A DNA stretch of 64,000 nt from UBA11986 sp031402435. Lineage in GTDB: Bacteria > Bacteroidota > Ignavibacteria > UBA10030 > UBA6906. Every line of letters starts with the position of its first letter. The first letter of the stretch is position 1. The stretch spans positions 1 to 64,000 of the forward strand of contig JANNSJ010000039.1 of NCBI GenBank assembly GCA_031402435.1, given 5' to 3'. Both the position numbers and the translations under genes were made by a program. Of the stretch, positions 42,801-48,871 are shown piece after piece. The notes beneath the pieces are model-generated. The model worked only from the letters and a program-made list of their open reading frames with translations. It made no database searches and was not told the origin of the DNA.

Positions 42801-42858
42801 CTATACGTTGCGTTCCGGGTCATTTGTTGAAACGAAGAAATTCGTTTTGATGAAATAA
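39832..42858 (+). CDS. S8 subtilisin-like protease with Ycf48 repeats and T9SS signal
   Basis: A 1008-residue secreted serine protease. Signal peptide 1-23 is followed by an inhibitor-like propeptide (VKFSERITV to ~130). The subtilase triad is Asp182 (IATVDGG), His253 (AAHGTATGS) and Ser419 (NGTSYSSPL). A CARDB-like segment covers ~480-600. Residues ~610-910 hold Ycf48-type propeller repeats (RTTNGGSSWTNVTGN, STNGGATWTAVSS). The last ~90 residues are the T9SS sorting domain (LEQNYPNPFNPSTTI, VYDVLGREVATLV). The His motif AHGTATG departs from the usual HGTHVAG but the histidine is present. Closed by a strong terminator. Confidence 0.9.
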   Translation: MLQRRLFSLIVISIALSLELFSAAKPPMRRGELPWMDVNPEDVIPGVVMVKFSERITVAEGSTLTSSGTLSAMLTNAGVTSLSQTFRSVSPATAQEVVNGKVDLSRVYYAYVSSGMDPRMVAQELSGTTGIEYAEPKIMRYINDTPNDPLLANQNNAFTRMNAYNGWTIAKGSASVTIATVDGGTYWTHEDLLPNVWINAVEDINHNGVFDAGDINNADDDGNGFVDDVVGWNFANNTNNPTGLPSTPNSAAHGTATGSHFGARSNNSLGMAGSSWNCTLMPVCAASATSDNGIAYGYEGIAYAYLNGAKIINCSWGSTGGFSQFEQDVINAATQAGALVVCAAGNGTNNNGTGKSNDVVSDYPPGYKNVLAVGATNSTSDARATFSNYGRTVPVYAPGVSIYSAFNGGGYGSGGNGTSYSSPLTAGLAGIIKSFHPTWTPRQIALQIKTTCDSIDAANPTLAGNLGRGRVNFARALTESHAGIEINTSTIRTPGGRTVFLPNDTIVVTLTVQNILFAAANNLTFSGTTSSASVTVLQGTANGGTLAPGQTVTLAPMMFKVGAITTSQDVVIRLDWVSNTNERDSWAYKVTVFPAIPLWQTEPSQTSTTLYSVKAVNASIAWACGGNGSATAPVAIRTTNGGSSWTNVTGNLTGQDLYCITAVDANRAWVGTGSGRIYGTTNGGTTWAQQVYPGTQSTFMDGVWFFSDGTGYAMGDPASTAAGVYIVLKSTNFGQTWAHTATEPPSAASEAGWNNSFWCTDVNNIWFGSNQSKVWRSSNGGATWTSGASGGTNSYAVSFKDANNGLVGHDNGAIRISTNGGATWTAVSSPTTTPIQGLSFLSGTNSAWINAGAVPYRTTNNGTNWISQTVYPISGTLNHSSFADTSNGWAVTSNGEVLHYRPATTTGVGSTDQGIPTSYRLEQNYPNPFNPSTTISFAIPSSGFVSLKVYDVLGREVATLVDREMNAGNYQRTFSIETGSTTGVSSGIYFYTLRSGSFVETKKFVLMK

Positions 42859-42879
42859 CCAAGGCTTGACGGTAGACAA

Positions 42880-42915
42880 GGCGCTCAGGCTGGCTCTGAG
42901 CGCCTTTTGTTTTTT
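42880..42915 (+). terminator. Rho-independent terminator after the subtilase gene
   Basis: A perfect 9-bp stem GGCGCTCAG (42880-42888) / CTGAGCGCC (42896-42904) with a 7-base loop, followed by TTTTGTTTTTT. Confidence 0.92.
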
Positions 42916-42926
42916 GCCTCCGTTTC

Positions 42927-42955
42927 TTGATTACCTGAGAGCATGTTGGTACATT
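42927..42955 (+). promoter_or_regulatory. Promoter of the 42991-48237 operon
   Basis: TTGATT (42927-42932) and TACATT (42950-42955) with 17-base spacing, directly after the terminator. The ATG at 42991 follows about 30 bases after the expected transcription start, with AGGAGCAC as ribosome site. Confidence 0.5.
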
Positions 42956-42990
42956 AGTCCAGTACGTCACCCTTTAGGAGCACAATAAAC

Positions 42991-44457
42991 ATGAGTAAGC
43001 ACAGTGTTGCACTACTTGCGCTCGGATTCCTCGTCGCGGGTTGTGAACAGAAGAATGAAATCGTCCAACCTGTTACCGTTCCAGTAGGACAATTCTCAAC
43101 TGAAGTGCAACCTATCCTCACACGCAGTTGTGGTGGATCAGATTGTCATGGAGGAGGATCGCAGGGGTTTGGTGGAGGATTGGATCTGACCTCTTATGAT
43201 GGCATGTTTCGTGGATCGAGGTATGGGACAGTCATTGTTTCGGGAAGCCCGTTCATGAGTCATCTCGTGCAGTGCATCAACCAAACTGATACCAATATCA
43301 GTCCCGTATCGAGTATGCGGATGCCTGCGAGTCGTGACCTGCTTCCGCCTGGTGACATCCAGACGATTGTACGATGGGTGAAGAACGGAGCCCGGAACGA
43401 TGATAATGTGCTGCCATTTCCAGAACCCCGACCTCGGGGTAAACTCTTCTTCACCAGTCAGAGCGTTGACCTTGTAGGGGTGATTGATCTCTCGACCAAT
43501 CTGATCATGCGATATGTTACGGTTGGCAATGCTCTTCCTATGAATCAGCCACCACAGGCGCCGCACAACGTGCAAATAGATGATCAGGGAAGATACTACT
43601 ACGTTACAATGATTGTGGGAAACAAACTGAAAAAATATGATGCTGCCACGAATCAGCTTGTGGGTGAACTGACCGTTGGGACAAGTCCCGCTCACGTCGT
43701 CATCACCGCCGATGGGGGCAAAGCATACGTCACAAACTTTGACCAGACTGTGGGAAGGGTGTACGCCATCAACACAGCGAGTATGACCGTCTCGAGAGTA
43801 ATCGCTGTCTCGAATTTCATGAAGGGAACACACGGCGCCCGCATATCGCACGATGGGCAATACCTCTACGTCGGAAACAACGGTACGGATTTGATCACAG
43901 TGATTCAGGTGTCCAACGACTCTGTCATCACACACATTCCTGTTGCGTGCGATGTTCCTCCGTTTGGCTCATTCACGTACAAGCCGTATCAGATTGCGGT
44001 TCGGGGAGATGATCGATTCATTTATGTGACATTGAATGGGAGAGGCCTGGTGAGTGTGATAGAGCGAAATGGGAGTACGTTCACCCTGCGTGATACGATT
44101 CGTGTTGGAACAAGGCCGTTGCAATGTGAAGTCACCAAGGATCAGCGTTATCTCTATGTCTGCAATCAGGGATCGCGGAGCGTTTCGGTTATTGATGCAC
44201 AGTTGAATCAGCTTTCCGCGACAATCCCGGACATCGGCTCTCAGCCCCATGGAATTGACATTTCAGATGACAGCCGGACTGTGTATGTAACTTGCGAGAA
44301 CCAGGCAGGGACTGATCCACCCCATCACCCCATTGTCGGAAGCAAGGCGCCGGCGTTCCTTGTGTTCGTGGATGTAGGGTCGCAAAGCGTCTACAGAAGA
44401 ATCGAAGTTGGCGGCTTTGCTGCCGGAGTGTCTGTATTTCCCGGCAGAGGAAATTGA
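42991..44457 (+). CDS. Lipoprotein with cytochrome-like domain and YVTN beta-propeller
   Basis: A 488-residue lipoprotein (MSKHSVALLALGFLVAGC, lipobox Cys18). Residues 30-135 are a planctomycete-type cytochrome-like domain with SCGGSDCHGG, a CX4CH motif, then DLTSYDGMFRGSRYGTV and IQTIVRWVKNGARND. Residues 145-488 form a YncE/YVTN-type seven-bladed propeller (DGGKAYVTNFDQTVGRV, DGQYLYVGNNGTDLITV, DQRYLYVCNQGSRSVSV). This combination suggests an envelope redox or binding protein; heme attachment at CX4CH is unproven. First gene of a coupled four-gene operon. Confidence 0.85.
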   Translation: MSKHSVALLALGFLVAGCEQKNEIVQPVTVPVGQFSTEVQPILTRSCGGSDCHGGGSQGFGGGLDLTSYDGMFRGSRYGTVIVSGSPFMSHLVQCINQTDTNISPVSSMRMPASRDLLPPGDIQTIVRWVKNGARNDDNVLPFPEPRPRGKLFFTSQSVDLVGVIDLSTNLIMRYVTVGNALPMNQPPQAPHNVQIDDQGRYYYVTMIVGNKLKKYDAATNQLVGELTVGTSPAHVVITADGGKAYVTNFDQTVGRVYAINTASMTVSRVIAVSNFMKGTHGARISHDGQYLYVGNNGTDLITVIQVSNDSVITHIPVACDVPPFGSFTYKPYQIAVRGDDRFIYVTLNGRGLVSVIERNGSTFTLRDTIRVGTRPLQCEVTKDQRYLYVCNQGSRSVSVIDAQLNQLSATIPDIGSQPHGIDISDDSRTVYVTCENQAGTDPPHHPIVGSKAPAFLVFVDVGSQSVYRRIEVGGFAAGVSVFPGRGN

Positions 44458-44459
44458 CC

Positions 44460-45440
44460 ATGAGAAATTCAATCGTTCTCCTCGCGGCATTATCGTTCTG
44501 TACGATACATTGCAACAACACGAATGAGGTCTTCGAACAGCAACAGCCTCGTGTGTCACTCACTGTATCGAATTTGCAACCTCTGGATCCGGGCGAAGGT
44601 CACTACGAAGTGTGGGCGTCGTTCCTTGAGTTTAACAGGTCGAACGGCGGAGACTCCCCTCAGCACGAGAGCGGGTTTCGCAGTCTTGGTGAGTTCAATG
44701 TAAGGGCGGGAGATCCTGTTCTGTATGACCTTGCCGGCAATCCTGCGCGGTTCATAATCCCTCTTGATCAAAATGCACAGCTCCTCGATGATGTTGTGAT
44801 TACGATTGATACCAGCGCGACCAACACATTGGATTCGCTCCAAGGCTCAGTTGTTATGGGTGGGGAATTCCGTGGTGATGCCGATATAGCAATCGCCGAT
44901 CTTGATGAGTCATACGCAGATGCATTCGGCGCAGACTTTTCCGGCGTAACAGGCAAGTTTACCATCACTGCCCCAACATCTCCGCCAGATTCAAACTCCG
45001 GCGTGTGGTTCATTGAGCAACAGGGTGCAACGACTGTTGCAGGGCTTCGAAACCTTCCCGTACTTCCGAAAGGGTGGAGGTATGAGGGATGGGTGGGGAA
45101 TCTCATCATTTCGACAGGGCGGTTTCTTCGAGCTGATAGCTCTGACCTTGATGGGGCTGGTCCCGGCAAAGGCGTAGGTACGGGACTTGGTTTTCCGGGA
45201 CAGGACTTTATCAATCCATATGCAGGTGGCCCTCCGCCAAGACCTGATCTTCGCTTTCATACGTTTATGATTACAATCGAACCTGAGCCGGACAATTCTC
45301 CGAAGCCCTTCTCTCTTGCTGTACTTTCGGCACCGTTGTCACCGAGTCTATTTCCTCAAGGTGAGGCCATTTCAATGAACAACGTTGCGTCATCATCGTT
45401 CGCACGCGGACGAATAACGGTTGTGCGATCCGGATACTAA
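44460..45440 (+). CDS. Lipoprotein with RskA-like fold, unknown function
   Basis: A 326-residue lipoprotein; the signal MRNSIVLLAALSFCTIHC ends at a lipobox-like cysteine. The segment HYEVWASFLEF...RSLGEFNV...VVITIDTS resembles the beta-sandwich of anti-sigma-K (RskA) C-terminal domains, used in this phylum for surface lipoproteins. A second similar half with KGWRYEGWVG follows. No catalytic motif. ATG 44460 is chosen; a TTG at 44454 overlaps the previous stop. The gene is 2 bases from both neighbours, so expression with them is near certain. The role is unknown but tied to the propeller lipoprotein and the VCBS protein. Confidence 0.72.
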   Translation: MRNSIVLLAALSFCTIHCNNTNEVFEQQQPRVSLTVSNLQPLDPGEGHYEVWASFLEFNRSNGGDSPQHESGFRSLGEFNVRAGDPVLYDLAGNPARFIIPLDQNAQLLDDVVITIDTSATNTLDSLQGSVVMGGEFRGDADIAIADLDESYADAFGADFSGVTGKFTITAPTSPPDSNSGVWFIEQQGATTVAGLRNLPVLPKGWRYEGWVGNLIISTGRFLRADSSDLDGAGPGKGVGTGLGFPGQDFINPYAGGPPPRPDLRFHTFMITIEPEPDNSPKPFSLAVLSAPLSPSLFPQGEAISMNNVASSSFARGRITVVRSGY

Positions 45441-45442
45441 TC

Positions 45443-47545
45443 ATGAAGCTGTCGCTCGCTGTGCTGTTGGTTATGGTTGTGTTCATGCATCCTCAACTCG
45501 ATGCACAATCGTTTGTTCGTGAGGTCTACCCGTTCCAGGTTCACGCCGACACTGCCACGGTCGAGCATCCATTCACCGGGGGGTTCTATAACCCCGCCCA
45601 TCAATTTGTTGATCTTGATGGAGATGGTGACGTCGACCTCTTCATCTATGATTACAACGACAACAGCGTGCAGTTATATCGCAACACTGGTTCGAGGCAA
45701 CTGGCGCAGTTTCGATTCGAGCATCTCCAATTTGCACTCCCACCGGTCAACGGCTGGTTTCGCTTTGCAGATTTTGACGGAGATGGCAAGCTGGATGTCT
45801 TCACGGGCGGTGCCAATAACAACGTGACAATCCACAGAAACATTGGCTCCAACTTGTCCCCGCAGTTTACTCTCTTTACATCTGATCTTCGTGACTCTGC
45901 CAATAATTCCGTGTACGCACAGGTTCAGTGCATACCAGGCTTCGGGGATATCGATGCTGATGGCGATCTCGATTTCTTTACGCTCAATCCCGGAGTTGGA
46001 ACAATCAATTTCTATCAGAACATTGGAAGCGCGACGAACTTTCTGCTCGCCTTCCGCACGGATTTCTGGCAGGGGATTCAGATATGTCCCGGATGCTTCG
46101 CATCTTCCGATGATCCATCCCGCAATCTTCATGGGCAAGGCACGCTGTATTTCGGCGACGTCGATGCAGACCATGATTTCGACATGCTCTATGGTGACCT
46201 TTTTGATCCCGGGATATGTTACTACAGCAACGCAGGCACACAAGGTAATCCGGTGATGGACTCCATCACGTGTCGCTTTCCAGAGAATGATCCAATCCTG
46301 ACGTCTGGGTTCAATCAACCATCTGTCACCGATATCGACGGCGACGGAGATTTGGATTTGTTTGTCAGTGTATTACCGCCTTTGCAGCAGGTCAACAACT
46401 TCTGGTTCTATCGCAACGTGGGGGATTCAACGAACTTCTCACTCTCACTCGTTACGAAGAACTATCTTAGCACACTTGATTTCGGTATCGAGTCAACCCC
46501 AACGTTCGTCGATGTTGATATTGACGGCGACAAGGATATGTTTGTGGGGGATCTTTTTGGTCGTGTGGCGTTTCTCCGGAACACAGGCACGGCTTCGAAT
46601 CCGGCATTCAATCTGGTGGACAGTTCCTTCATTGGTACAACACCATTCGTTGCGCTCACGCCATGCTTTGCCGATATCGACGGCGATGGAGATGTCGACA
46701 TGTTTGTCGGACACTTTGATGGCAATGTCATGTTTTATCGGAACACCGGTACGCCGTCATCGCCTGTGTTCCAGCGTCAGCTCTCCCAGTTCGACAGCTT
46801 GAATGTGGGAAGTCAAAGTTATGCGGTACCTGCCTTCTTTGATATTGACGGTGATGCCGATCTTGATCTTTTTGTTGGGAAGCAGGATGGAAGGATAGCA
46901 TTTTTCAGAAATGTCGGAACGGTTCAGTTACCCCGGTTTTCGTTGGTGACAACATCGTTCCAGAACATCAATCGCGTGGAGAACGCCAAGCCCCAGTTTG
47001 CAGACGTGGACAACGACGGAGATCAAGACCTTGTGGTCGGAGCAAGCGATGGCAAACTGAATCTTTACAGGAACGATGGACCGGTCGGCAATCCCGTATT
47101 CACGTTTGTCACGAGTACTTTCGGTTCCATTGACGAGATTCGAACATCTTGTCCAGCCCTTGTAGACATTGATGCCGATAGCGACATGGATTTGTTTGTC
47201 GGTGGCACACGCGGCGGAATTGATTTCTACAGGAATACACTGTTTACTTCGGTGAAGGAGATTGGCCAAACCACATTGCCAACATCTTCGCGGTTGTTTC
47301 AAAACTATCCTAATCCCTTTAACCCGACAACAGTCATCAGATATCAATTGACGGCCAATGGCTTTGCCAGCCTTAAGGTCTACGATGTCCTTGGCCGCGA
47401 GGTGGCGTCTCTTGTGAATGAAAAGCTTGGCCGGGGAACGTATGATGTCACCTTCGAAGCAGCGGGCCTCGCGGGTGGTGTATACTTCTATCAGCTCCGG
47501 GTTGGAGACTTCATTGAAGCAAAAAGACTTGTGTTGCTAAAATGA
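45443..47545 (+). CDS. VCBS/FG-GAP-repeat T9SS-sorted protein
   Basis: A 700-residue secreted protein. Signal peptide of ~22 residues (ending PQLDAQ). About ten calcium-loop repeats of the DIDGDGDVDMFVG type occur from residue 55 to 600, each followed by a FYRNTGT segment, the FG-GAP/VCBS pattern that forms an integrin-like beta-propeller with bound calcium. The C-terminal T9SS domain is complete (LFQNYPNPFNPTTV, VYDVLGREVASLV, GGVYFYQLRVGDF). The third gene of the operon; the next gene overlaps by four bases. Likely cell-surface, with binding or structural role inferred. Confidence 0.88.
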   Translation: MKLSLAVLLVMVVFMHPQLDAQSFVREVYPFQVHADTATVEHPFTGGFYNPAHQFVDLDGDGDVDLFIYDYNDNSVQLYRNTGSRQLAQFRFEHLQFALPPVNGWFRFADFDGDGKLDVFTGGANNNVTIHRNIGSNLSPQFTLFTSDLRDSANNSVYAQVQCIPGFGDIDADGDLDFFTLNPGVGTINFYQNIGSATNFLLAFRTDFWQGIQICPGCFASSDDPSRNLHGQGTLYFGDVDADHDFDMLYGDLFDPGICYYSNAGTQGNPVMDSITCRFPENDPILTSGFNQPSVTDIDGDGDLDLFVSVLPPLQQVNNFWFYRNVGDSTNFSLSLVTKNYLSTLDFGIESTPTFVDVDIDGDKDMFVGDLFGRVAFLRNTGTASNPAFNLVDSSFIGTTPFVALTPCFADIDGDGDVDMFVGHFDGNVMFYRNTGTPSSPVFQRQLSQFDSLNVGSQSYAVPAFFDIDGDADLDLFVGKQDGRIAFFRNVGTVQLPRFSLVTTSFQNINRVENAKPQFADVDNDGDQDLVVGASDGKLNLYRNDGPVGNPVFTFVTSTFGSIDEIRTSCPALVDIDADSDMDLFVGGTRGGIDFYRNTLFTSVKEIGQTTLPTSSRLFQNYPNPFNPTTVIRYQLTANGFASLKVYDVLGREVASLVNEKLGRGTYDVTFEAAGLAGGVYFYQLRVGDFIEAKRLVLLK

Positions 47546-48237
47546 GAATTGCGTTCTTGTGTAACAGGGCCACTGTTGTCATTCTTTCTCTCGTCTTTTT
47601 CTGGTGTAATGCCTTCGCACAGCCGAAGTTCGAAGGGGTGATCGAGACAAAGAACACGACTATTGATGAGTATGGTACCTTGCAGCAGTTCACGATGACG
47701 ATGTACGTCAAGCAGGATATGGTGATGATCAGGAATTCGCCTCTTGGCAGCACGCCTGCATCGGTCATGATCTACCGTGGCGACAAAAATGTTGTCTGGA
47801 TGCTGGATGAGGAGAGCAAGTCATATTTCGAGATCCGTCAGGATGACAAGCCTAAACAGGTGTATTCGCCATCCGGCAAGAATAACAAGGGGCCAGCCGT
47901 TCGCAAAACCGGAAAGCGAAAACAAGTCGCAGGCTTCGCGTGTGACCAGATCATCATCAAGGATGATAATGTGATGACAGAATTGTGGGCGACGAAGGCA
48001 TTGGGAAATCTCTTCGGAACGATCTCCAAAATTCTAGGAGGGGAGGGAATAAACCAGGGCTGGGAGAATAAGGTGATGAGGATGGGATACTATCCACTAA
48101 TTGCGTCGACCAAAGTTGAAGGCAAAGTGATGGAATCCCAGGAAGCCACAAACATTGAGAAGAGATCCTTGACGCAGGAGCTTTTTGAGTTGCCGGAAGG
48201 GTTCAAGAAGCAGAGTTCAGACGAGATCCTGAAATAA
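47542..48237 (+). CDS. DUF4412-like secreted protein
   Basis: A 231-residue exported protein. Signal peptide ending NAFAQ (residue ~28). The mature sequence FEGVIETKNTTID, then VWMLDEESKSYFEIRQDDK and QVAGFACDQIIIKDDN matches the DUF4412 pattern (a protein with strands around a conserved central Cys, related to LolA/LolB-like folds). ATG 47542 overlaps the VCBS gene stop (ATGA), which supports coupled translation and membership in the four-gene operon. A LolA-like carrier function is only a guess. A hairpin that could act as a terminator follows immediately. Confidence 0.75.
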   Translation: MRIAFLCNRATVVILSLVFFWCNAFAQPKFEGVIETKNTTIDEYGTLQQFTMTMYVKQDMVMIRNSPLGSTPASVMIYRGDKNVVWMLDEESKSYFEIRQDDKPKQVYSPSGKNNKGPAVRKTGKRKQVAGFACDQIIIKDDNVMTELWATKALGNLFGTISKILGGEGINQGWENKVMRMGYYPLIASTKVEGKVMESQEATNIEKRSLTQELFELPEGFKKQSSDEILK

Positions 48238-48243
48238 AACAAA

Positions 48244-48263
48244 GGCCAGCCCGAAGGCTGGCC
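48244..48263 (-). terminator. Hairpin terminator beyond the tRNA-Leu remnant
   Basis: GGCCAGCC-CGAA-GGCTGGCC, a perfect 8-bp stem. On the minus strand it is followed by TTTGTTTTATTT, so it terminates leftward transcripts; it may also end the operon reading rightward. It is a near-copy of the hairpin at 48648-48667. Confidence 0.75.
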
Positions 48264-48268
48264 ATTTG

Positions 48269-48350
48269 TACCAAAGGTCGGACTCGAACCGACACCCGGT
48301 GTAAGCCGGATCCCGCAGAACGGGACAAGCCGGATTTTGAGTACAGTTTA
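48269..48350 (-). pseudogene. Degenerate tRNA-Leu remnant
   Basis: Bases 48269-48310 are identical to 48673-48714, the acceptor 3' strand, T-arm and variable arm of the intact tRNA-Leu. Beyond that a 24-base insertion (48311-48334, ending in a repeat of AAGCCGGA) precedes a segment similar to the anticodon arm (TTTTGAGTACAG). There is no D-arm or 5' acceptor strand. It cannot give a functional tRNA. The stop codon of the GIY-YIG gene lies at its edge. Confidence 0.7.
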
Positions 48351-48626
48351 CCCCGACGCAGTCGGGGCGCTTGTTTGATCAGCAAGTGGGCTTTTTAGGA
48401 ACTTGTGGCCTGGTCCGCTCTTTAGAAATCGTTCTCGTGCAGCTGCTTCAAGTCGGGTTGGGTATTGTTCTGTGTAGATATGGATAAGCGGTCGTCGATG
48501 TCGCGTTGAAGAAACTTTCCCGGCATTGTGTTCACGTAGGCGTCGCAGGTAATCGCTCGTCATGCCAACGTACAGGCGTTTGTCGCGTTCTGATCTCAAG
48601 ACATATACGAAGTAGAGCTTGGTCAT
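48348..48626 (-). CDS. GIY-YIG nuclease family protein
   Basis: A 92-residue single-domain GIY-YIG protein (UPF0213/YhbQ-like size). The motif YFVYVLRSERDKRLYVG supplies the paired tyrosines, Arg in YLRRLREHNAG and Glu in the LEAAARERFLKSG helix, so the catalytic core looks complete. Such small proteins occur in multiple copies in some genomes, and their role is unresolved; DNA repair and selfish spread are both discussed. The true start is ATG 48626; the longer frame reads backwards through the tRNA. It lies between an intact tRNA-Leu and a tRNA-Leu remnant, and its last codons run into a CCCCGAC/GTCGGGG hairpin, which could mean a replaced C-terminus. Confidence 0.85.
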   Translation of the reverse strand: MTKLYFVYVLRSERDKRLYVGMTSDYLRRLREHNAGKVSSTRHRRPLIHIYTEQYPTRLEAAARERFLKSGPGHKFLKSPLADQTSAPTASG

Positions 48627-48639
48627 TGTAGCCACATGG

Positions 48640-48667
48640 AAAAAAATGGCCAACCCGAAGGCTGGCC
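48640..48667 (-). terminator. tRNA-Leu terminator
   Basis: On the minus strand GGCCAGCC-TTCG-GGTTGGCC (48667-48648) is followed by ATTTTTTT. It ends 5 bases after the tRNA 3' end. Confidence 0.85.
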
Positions 48668-48672
48668 ATCTG

Positions 48673-48758
48673 TACCAAAGGTCGGACTCGAACCGACACC
48701 CGGTGTAAGCCGGACTGGATTTTGAGTCCAGCGCGTCTACCGATTTCGCCACTTTGGC
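48673..48758 (-). tRNA. tRNA-Leu (CAA)
   Basis: Cloverleaf read on the minus strand: acceptor GCCAAAG pairs with CTTTGGT (first pair G-U), D-loop with GGTAGACGC, anticodon stem GCTGGA with loop CTCAAAA giving anticodon CAA, a long variable arm as in Leu tRNAs, and T-arm GTCGGTTCGAGTCCGAC. The discriminator is A and no CCA is encoded. Length 86. A sigma70-like promoter lies upstream and a terminator directly downstream. Confidence 0.96.
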
Positions 48759-48773
48759 TACGGGTTGGGCGAT

Positions 48774-48802
48774 AATATACAACAAAAGGTTCTTTCTTTC
48801 AA
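48774..48802 (-). promoter_or_regulatory. tRNA-Leu promoter
   Basis: On the minus strand TTGAAA (48797-48802) and TATATT (48774-48779) with 17-base spacing, 16 bases before the tRNA 5' end. This is the cleanest promoter in the window. Confidence 0.7.
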
Positions 48803-48834
48803 CCACTCATCAAAGGACAACCAAGAGGCTCATC

Positions 48835-48863
48835 TTTACTACCTTGCACCTTTCTCGTATATT
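48835..48863 (+). promoter_or_regulatory. Promoter of the 48872 gene
   Basis: TTTACT (48835-48840) and TATATT (48858-48863) with 17-base spacing. The ATG at 48872 is only eight bases after the -10 box and no ribosome site is visible, so the transcript may be leaderless, as predicted for dusB. Confidence 0.45.
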
Positions 48864-48871
48864 CGAGTCAG

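Larger units (their letters stand above)
48244..48714 (-). mobile_element. Candidate tRNA-associated GIY-YIG unit bounded by direct repeats
   Basis: A 67-base direct repeat (48244-48310 and 48648-48714, two mismatches, 404 bases apart) consists of a terminator hairpin plus the 3' half of tRNA-Leu. Between the copies lies one gene, a GIY-YIG nuclease. An intact tRNA on one side and a duplicated tRNA 3' end on the other is the signature left by integration at a tRNA gene. A decayed tandem tRNA duplication is the alternative, because weak similarity continues past the 67 bases into the anticodon arm. Confidence 0.5.

Noticed and set aside
43138..43935. 265-residue minus-strand frame
   Set aside because: Opposite the propeller lipoprotein gene and without signal peptide or domain signature.
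48269..48350. A second functional tRNA-Leu
   Set aside because: The 5' acceptor strand and D-arm are missing and a 24-base insertion disrupts the variable region.
48627..48806. Upstream extension of the GIY-YIG frame
   Set aside because: It is a translation of the tRNA-Leu gene read in sense (AKSVDALDSKSS), a known artefact.
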